Positions 5,607 through 9,201 of a stretch of 9,201 bases of DNA are shown here, piece by piece (the stretch's first letter is position 1; each line of letters opens with the position of its first letter). Source of the DNA: Ilumatobacter sp. (GTDB lineage Bacteria; Actinomycetota; Acidimicrobiia; Acidimicrobiales; Ilumatobacteraceae); assembly GCA_029263275.1 (NCBI GenBank), contig JAJCXU010000476.1:1-9201 (forward strand). Reading direction: 5' to 3'. The position numbers and the translations under genes are program-made. The notes under the pieces are model-generated. The model had not been told where the DNA came from. It saw only the letters and a program-made list of their open reading frames with translations, and searched no databases.

Positions 5607-7751
5607 GTGACCACGACGCTTTCCGACGGCACGATCGACACCGACGATTCGTTCCCCCGTCAACACGCCCGAACCCAGCGCTTCACGCTCGGCGCGCCTC
5701 GCAACCTCACGGTGTCAACCGACGGCGAGCGTGTGATCTTCCTGCGCAGCCCCAACGGTTCCGACGCGGTGAACTCGCTGTGGGTACTCGACGTCGCCTC
5801 GGGGACGGAACGGTTGGTCGGCGATCCGCGGACGCTGTTGACCACCGATGACGAAGGTGACCTCCCACCAGAGGAACGCGCCCGTCGCGAACGGACACGA
5901 GAGAGCGGCGGCGGCATCACGGCGTACGCGACTGACCGAGCCGGCAAGGTCGCGGCCTTCGCGCTGAGTGGTCGACTGTTCGCCGCTGGACTGCTCAGCG
6001 GGTTCGCCCGGCCGCTCGACGTTGCCGGCCCCGTGTTCGATCCACGCCCTGACCCCACTGCCCGACGGATCGCCTACGTGAGCGGACGCCTGCTGTGTAT
6101 TGCCGAGCTCGACGGGACCTGGCGGGTGCTCGCCGGCGGCGATCCAACCGAAGCCGACACGGTGACGTGGGGCAGCGCCGACTTCATCGCCGCCGAAGAG
6201 ATGCATCGGTTTCGCGGCTACTGGTGGAGCCCGGACGGCAACACCATCGCCACCTGCCGCGTCGACACCGCGCCGGTGTCGGAGTGGAGCATCGCCGACC
6301 CGGCCAACCCCGCCAAGAGCGCTCGCACGGTTCGATATCCGTCGGCAGGCACCGACAACGCGACGGTCTCGCTCCACCTCCTCGGCCTGAACGGATCACG
6401 CACCGACGTCGATTGGGACACAGAGTTCTTCCCGTACATCGCCTCGGTCAATTGGACCACGGCAGGTCTGATCATGCTCGTCCAATCGCGCGACCAGCGC
6501 GGCACGATGACCTTGAAGGTCGACGAGATCACCGGCGAAACCGAGGTCCTCGCCCACGACTACGACGACGCGTGGGTCGAGTTGGTGCCGGGCACACCGC
6601 GCCTCCTCGACGACGGCACGCTTGTCGCTGCGGCCGATCGCGACGGAGCGCGCCGATTGATGGTGTCCGGCGAACCGGTGACTCCGACCGACCTCCAAGT
6701 GCGGTCGGTGCTCTCGGCGACGCGAGACGCGATCACGTTTGCCGCCAACCCAATCAACGATGCGACGTCCCTCCACGTCTGGCGCCGCGACGCCAACGGC
6801 CAGCTCGCCGCGCTCACCGACGAACCCGGCGTGCACTGGGTTGCTGAAGGCGGTCCGACGACCGTGGTGCGATCGGCATCGATGGACGAGCCCGGAGCAA
6901 CCGTCACGGTGAGCAGCAGCAACGACACATCCGCTGCGCACACGATCGAATCGTTTGCCGAAGCACCGCTCGTGTCGCCCAACGTCCAGTTCTTCCGCAC
7001 GGACGCCACCGGTCTCAGTGTTGCGCTCCTCCTCCCCCACGATCACGCGACGACGTACGAGGGCGGTCGACTCCCCGTCCTCCTCGATCCATACGGCGGC
7101 CCGCACGCACTGCGCGTGCAACGTGCCCACAACTCTTTTGTTGCGTCACAGTGGTTCGCCGACCAGGGCTTCGCTGTCGTTATCACTGATGGCCGCGGCA
7201 CGCCCGGCCGAGGTTCGGAGTGGGAACGAACAGTCAGCGGCGACCTGGCAACGGCACCGCTCGACGATCAGATCGAAGCACTGCAGTTTTTGGCGAAGGA
7301 GACATCGCACCTCGATCTCCGGCGGGTCGCGATCCGCGGCTGGAGCTTCGGCGGCTACCTCGCGGCACTCGCGGTGCTCCGCCGTCCGGACCTCTTCCAT
7401 GCAGCGATCGCGGGCGCGCCCGTCACGGAGTGGCGGCTGTACGACACGCACTACACCGAGCGCTACCTCGGCGACCCCAACACACATGCCGACCAGTACG
7501 ACGCGAGTTCCTTGGTTCCCCTCGCAGGCGATCTGCAACGTCCGCTGCTCTTGATCCACGGGCTGGCAGACGACAACGTCGTCGCCGCACACACGCTGCA
7601 ACTCTCCTCGGCGCTCCTCGCTGCAGGACGACCACATGAGGTGTTGCCGCTCGTCGGCGTCACCCACATGACACCCCAGGAACAAGTGGCGGAGAACCTG
7701 CTTCTCCACCAACTCGAGTTCCTCCGCCGGTCGCTGCCAGTCGCCACCTGA
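5607..7751 (+). CDS. S9 family peptidase, dipeptidyl-peptidase IV type
   Basis: This 714-residue serine peptidase is expected to release dipeptides, typically after Pro or Ala, from peptide N-termini. Residues from about 25 to 460 form the beta-propeller. It contains AAEEMHRFRGYWWSPDG (195-211), whose Glu197-Glu198 pair anchors the substrate amino terminus in DPP-IV enzymes. The C-terminal alpha/beta-hydrolase has DPYGGPH (494-500, Tyr496 in the oxyanion-hole position), GWSFGGYLA (578-586, nucleophile Ser580), HGLADDNV (651-658, Asp655) and GVTHM (684-688, His687). The triad is therefore complete. There is no signal peptide or N-terminal membrane anchor, so it is probably a cytoplasmic enzyme acting on imported or turnover peptides. 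GTG 5607 is chosen because TAGTCT precedes it at leaderless spacing. It follows the nucleoside hydrolase by 57 nt on the same strand. Co-transcription is possible, but no shared pathway is evident. Confidence 0.95.
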   Translation: MTTTLSDGTIDTDDSFPRQHARTQRFTLGAPRNLTVSTDGERVIFLRSPNGSDAVNSLWVLDVASGTERLVGDPRTLLTTDDEGDLPPEERARRERTRESGGGITAYATDRAGKVAAFALSGRLFAAGLLSGFARPLDVAGPVFDPRPDPTARRIAYVSGRLLCIAELDGTWRVLAGGDPTEADTVTWGSADFIAAEEMHRFRGYWWSPDGNTIATCRVDTAPVSEWSIADPANPAKSARTVRYPSAGTDNATVSLHLLGLNGSRTDVDWDTEFFPYIASVNWTTAGLIMLVQSRDQRGTMTLKVDEITGETEVLAHDYDDAWVELVPGTPRLLDDGTLVAAADRDGARRLMVSGEPVTPTDLQVRSVLSATRDAITFAANPINDATSLHVWRRDANGQLAALTDEPGVHWVAEGGPTTVVRSASMDEPGATVTVSSSNDTSAAHTIESFAEAPLVSPNVQFFRTDATGLSVALLLPHDHATTYEGGRLPVLLDPYGGPHALRVQRAHNSFVASQWFADQGFAVVITDGRGTPGRGSEWERTVSGDLATAPLDDQIEALQFLAKETSHLDLRRVAIRGWSFGGYLAALAVLRRPDLFHAAIAGAPVTEWRLYDTHYTERYLGDPNTHADQYDASSLVPLAGDLQRPLLLIHGLADDNVVAAHTLQLSSALLAAGRPHEVLPLVGVTHMTPQEQVAENLLLHQLEFLRRSLPVAT

Positions 7752-7777
7752 CCCGTCGGGCCGAGCGGCCTGAACCA

Positions 7778-7809
7778 GATTCATCCCCAGGCGAAACGCA
7801 GGGTGAATC
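7778..7809. terminator. Bulged hairpin downstream of the S9 peptidase gene
   Basis: GATTCA-T-CCC (7778-7787) pairs with GGGTGAATC (7801-7809) over 9 bp with one bulged T. The loop contains an inner GCG-AAA-CGC stem (7791-7799). It starts 26 nt after the peptidase stop and abuts the candidate promoter of the next gene. It could end the peptidase transcript or be an operator. No T run follows. Confidence 0.4.
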
Positions 7810-7837
7810 AGACAGCGATGGGCCGGTGGTCTAACGT
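7809..7837 (+). promoter_or_regulatory. Candidate promoter of the TerB-like gene
   Basis: A -35-like CAGACA (7809-7814), a 17-bp spacer and TAACGT (7832-7837) end 9 nt before the ATG at 7847. It is the best-spaced -35/-10 pair in the window. The absence of a Shine-Dalgarno again suggests a leaderless or very short leader. Confidence 0.4.
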
Positions 7838-7846
7838 CGCACGGGT

Positions 7847-8242
7847 ATGAATGATCGCCTCATCGAGCTCTACCGGGGCGTCGCCGTCCACGCCACCGCC
7901 AACCTCGAGCACCAGGCCGCCCTGGAGCTCCTCGCGCTGGTGATGCTTGCCGATCAAGACATCGCCGACGAAGAAGTCGCGCTCGTCCGCGAGATCAGCA
8001 CCGAATGGCGTAATGACGACTTCGCATTCGAGGAATACCTTCGCCCCGCAATCGAAGAGGCGCGTCGCGCGATCGAGCGCGACCGAGTGGAAGACTTTCT
8101 CGACTCCATCGACGGCCGGATCAGCAGCCGCGTACTGCGCTCTGCGCTGTTCTCCGCCGCCCGTGAAGTGGCCGGCGTCGACGACGAGGTCAGCCCCGAA
8201 GAAGGATCAATTCTTTCCCAAGTCGCCGTCCGCTTCGACTGA
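7847..8242 (+). CDS. TerB-fold (tellurite-resistance TerB-like) small protein
   Basis: This 131-residue, acidic, all-helical cytosolic protein has no signal peptide. Two similar helical units are visible: LALVMLADQDIADEEVALV (29-47) and SAAREVAGVDDEVSPEEGS (103-121). Each has a helix, an acidic turn with D-x-D/E, and a helix beginning with Glu-Glu. This internal duplication is the signature of the TerB-like fold, whose acidic turns are thought to bind metal ions. Stand-alone family members are common and mostly uncharacterised. No other ter-type genes (terC, terD) are in the window, so tellurite resistance itself is not implied. ATG 7847 follows a plausible promoter. The gene converges on prmC with 33 nt between stop codons. 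Confidence 0.8.
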   Translation: MNDRLIELYRGVAVHATANLEHQAALELLALVMLADQDIADEEVALVREISTEWRNDDFAFEEYLRPAIEEARRAIERDRVEDFLDSIDGRISSRVLRSALFSAAREVAGVDDEVSPEEGSILSQVAVRFD

Positions 8243-8243
8243 C

Positions 8244-8275
8244 ATATGAATTGATGGCGTCCGTCAGTTTCATAT
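8244..8275. terminator. Hairpin between convergent terB-like and prmC genes; probable bidirectional terminator
   Basis: The plus-strand RNA would pair 8244-8257 with 8261-8275 around a CGU triloop. The stem has 14 pairs, with three G-U-type wobbles or fewer and one bulged U. It fills the 33-nt gap between the two stop codons. The outer part is A/U-rich (ATATGAA/TTCATAT), which may stand in for a missing T run. Confidence 0.55.
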
Positions 8276-9201
8276 CTAGCGGCTTGGCCTCTTGGCTTGG
8301 GCGATGCGGTCGTGGTCACTGAGATCCTTGCGAATCTCGATGTCGGCGAAGCCGGCTGCTTCGAGCAGTTGGTGCACTGACCGGCCTTGGTCGTGGCCGA
8401 TCTCAAGGATGAGCCAGCCGCCTTCGCGGAGTCGCGACATCGCTCCGTCGATGATGATGCGAATGTCGTCGAGCCCATCACGCCCGGCGAACAAGGCTGA
8501 GTCCGGTTCCCACTCACCCACGATCTGCTCCAGATCCGGCGAGGCATCGGCGACGTAGGGCGGGTTCGACACGATCACGTCGTCGACGAGGTCAGCCGGC
8601 AGCGCTTCGAACCACGAGCCGTGGGCGACGCGCACGTTCTGCGCCGACCGCCCGATGCCGGCGAGATTGGCCCGAGCGACATCGAGCGCATCGGAACTGG
8701 CATCGGTCAGCCACACCGCTGGACCATCGAGCGGCAACTCGTCGGCGAGCGCCAATCCGATCGCACCCGAACCCGTACCGAGGTCGACAATCGTCGGAGA
8801 CCGTTCGAGTCCGACCACGACCTGCAACGCAACCTCGACCAACAGTTCGGTCTCGGGCCGCGGTATCAGCACACGCGGATCGACCGCGAGATCGAGGCGT
8901 CGAAATCCCCAGCGGCCGAGCACGTATTGCAGCGGCTCGCCGGTGCGATACCGGGCAACCATCTGGTCGAGGTGATGGACCATCCGCATCATCGGAGCGT
9001 CGTCGAGCGTCGCGAGGAACTCGTCCGGCTCCGTCGCGCTGGCCGCCTCGCAGAGCCAGCGCGCATGTTGACGGTCGCCGAGCACCTCCGCCGTCTCGCT
9101 CCAGAGATTCCGCCACGTCGTTGTCGAGCCATCGCTCGGACCCGAACGGTCGCTCCCGTCGTGCTCCGTCCCGTCCGGTTGTTGGACGGATGCGTCAGGT
9201 C
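8276..9201 (-). CDS. prmC: Peptide chain release factor N(5)-glutamine methyltransferase, 5' end beyond the window
   Basis: PrmC (HemK) is a cytosolic SAM-dependent enzyme that methylates the Gln of the GGQ motif in release factors RF1 and RF2, which makes peptide release efficient. Visible elements are the N-terminal helical domain with WLCEAA and RYRTGEPLQYVLG, then GFRRLDLAVDPRVLIPRPETELLVE. The SAM loop is VDLGTGSGAIGLAL (around 8762-8779). The catalytic NPPY motif (8555-8566) binds the substrate Gln. A GTG at 9085 could serve as a start but would cut off the conserved first helices (TWRNLWSETAEVLGDRQHARW). The frame stays open to the right edge with no other start codon, so the gene is partial here. 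At least 25 residues before TWRNLW are hydrophilic and rich in Asp, Ser, Gly and Gln. prfA would be the expected upstream neighbour. Confidence 0.94.
   Translation of the reverse strand, partial: PDASVQQPDGTEHDGSDRSGPSDGSTTTWRNLWSETAEVLGDRQHARWLCEAASATEPDEFLATLDDAPMMRMVHHLDQMVARYRTGEPLQYVLGRWGFRRLDLAVDPRVLIPRPETELLVEVALQVVVGLERSPTIVDLGTGSGAIGLALADELPLDGPAVWLTDASSDALDVARANLAGIGRSAQNVRVAHGSWFEALPADLVDDVIVSNPPYVADASPDLEQIVGEWEPDSALFAGRDGLDDIRIIIDGAMSRLREGGWLILEIGHDQGRSVHQLLEAAGFADIEIRKDLSDHDRIAQAKRPSR

Noticed and set aside
6396..7130. A 244-codon minus-strand reading frame inside the S9 peptidase gene
   Set aside because: It overlaps a fully supported gene with an intact catalytic triad and has no recognisable domain.
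7847..8242. Tellurite-resistance or phage-defence island suggested by a TerB-like protein
   Set aside because: No other ter gene, nuclease or defence gene is nearby, and stand-alone TerB-fold proteins are common and not diagnostic.

Overview
The window is GC-rich, and its codons favour G or C at the third position. It carries an actinobacterial-type block of core genes. GTG starts, TANNNT hexamers just upstream of starts in place of Shine-Dalgarno sequences, the glyA-wecA order and a TLP1-type thiolase homologue all point to a high-GC actinobacterium. An Acidimicrobiia/Ilumatobacter-like lineage is my best guess, by inference only.

Layout. Positions 1-2052 are a leftward block read rpiB -> glyA -> wecA-like. 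It covers ribose-5-phosphate isomerase B, serine hydroxymethyltransferase and the first 45 codons of a WecA/MraY-type polyprenyl-phosphate sugar-phosphate transferase that runs off the left edge. In actinobacteria an ATP synthase operon commonly lies beyond such a gene. Positions 2150-3658 hold a rightward thiolase-like gene (TLP1 type) that has lost the classical catalytic residues. It converges on a leftward secreted, probably lipidated protein of unknown function (3691-4554). From a very short divergent promoter region three genes then run rightward: an inosine/uridine-preferring-type nucleoside hydrolase (to 5549), a cytoplasmic DPP-IV-type S9 peptidase (5607-7751) and a small TerB-fold protein (7847-8242). 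The last gene converges on a leftward prmC (release-factor glutamine methyltransferase) whose start lies beyond the right edge.

prmC and rpiB-glyA-wecA share a strand and keep the order expected of the conserved prfA-prmC-(sua5)-(rpiB)-glyA-wecA-atp neighbourhood. About 6.2 kb of five functionally unrelated genes, mostly on the other strand, sits between them, and no sua5/tsaC is visible. This looks like an insertion or rearrangement inside a core block.

The intergenic regions are short and structured. There is a perfect 19-bp-arm palindrome between rpiB and glyA, and a compound palindrome filling the 32-bp gap between the convergent thiolase-like and lipoprotein genes. A bulged hairpin lies between terB-like and prmC, and a long inverted repeat with a nested hairpin lies between glyA and wecA. 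No RNA gene, CRISPR array, transposase or phage gene was seen, no gap without a gene exceeds 300 bases, and nothing amounts to a clear new multi-gene system.
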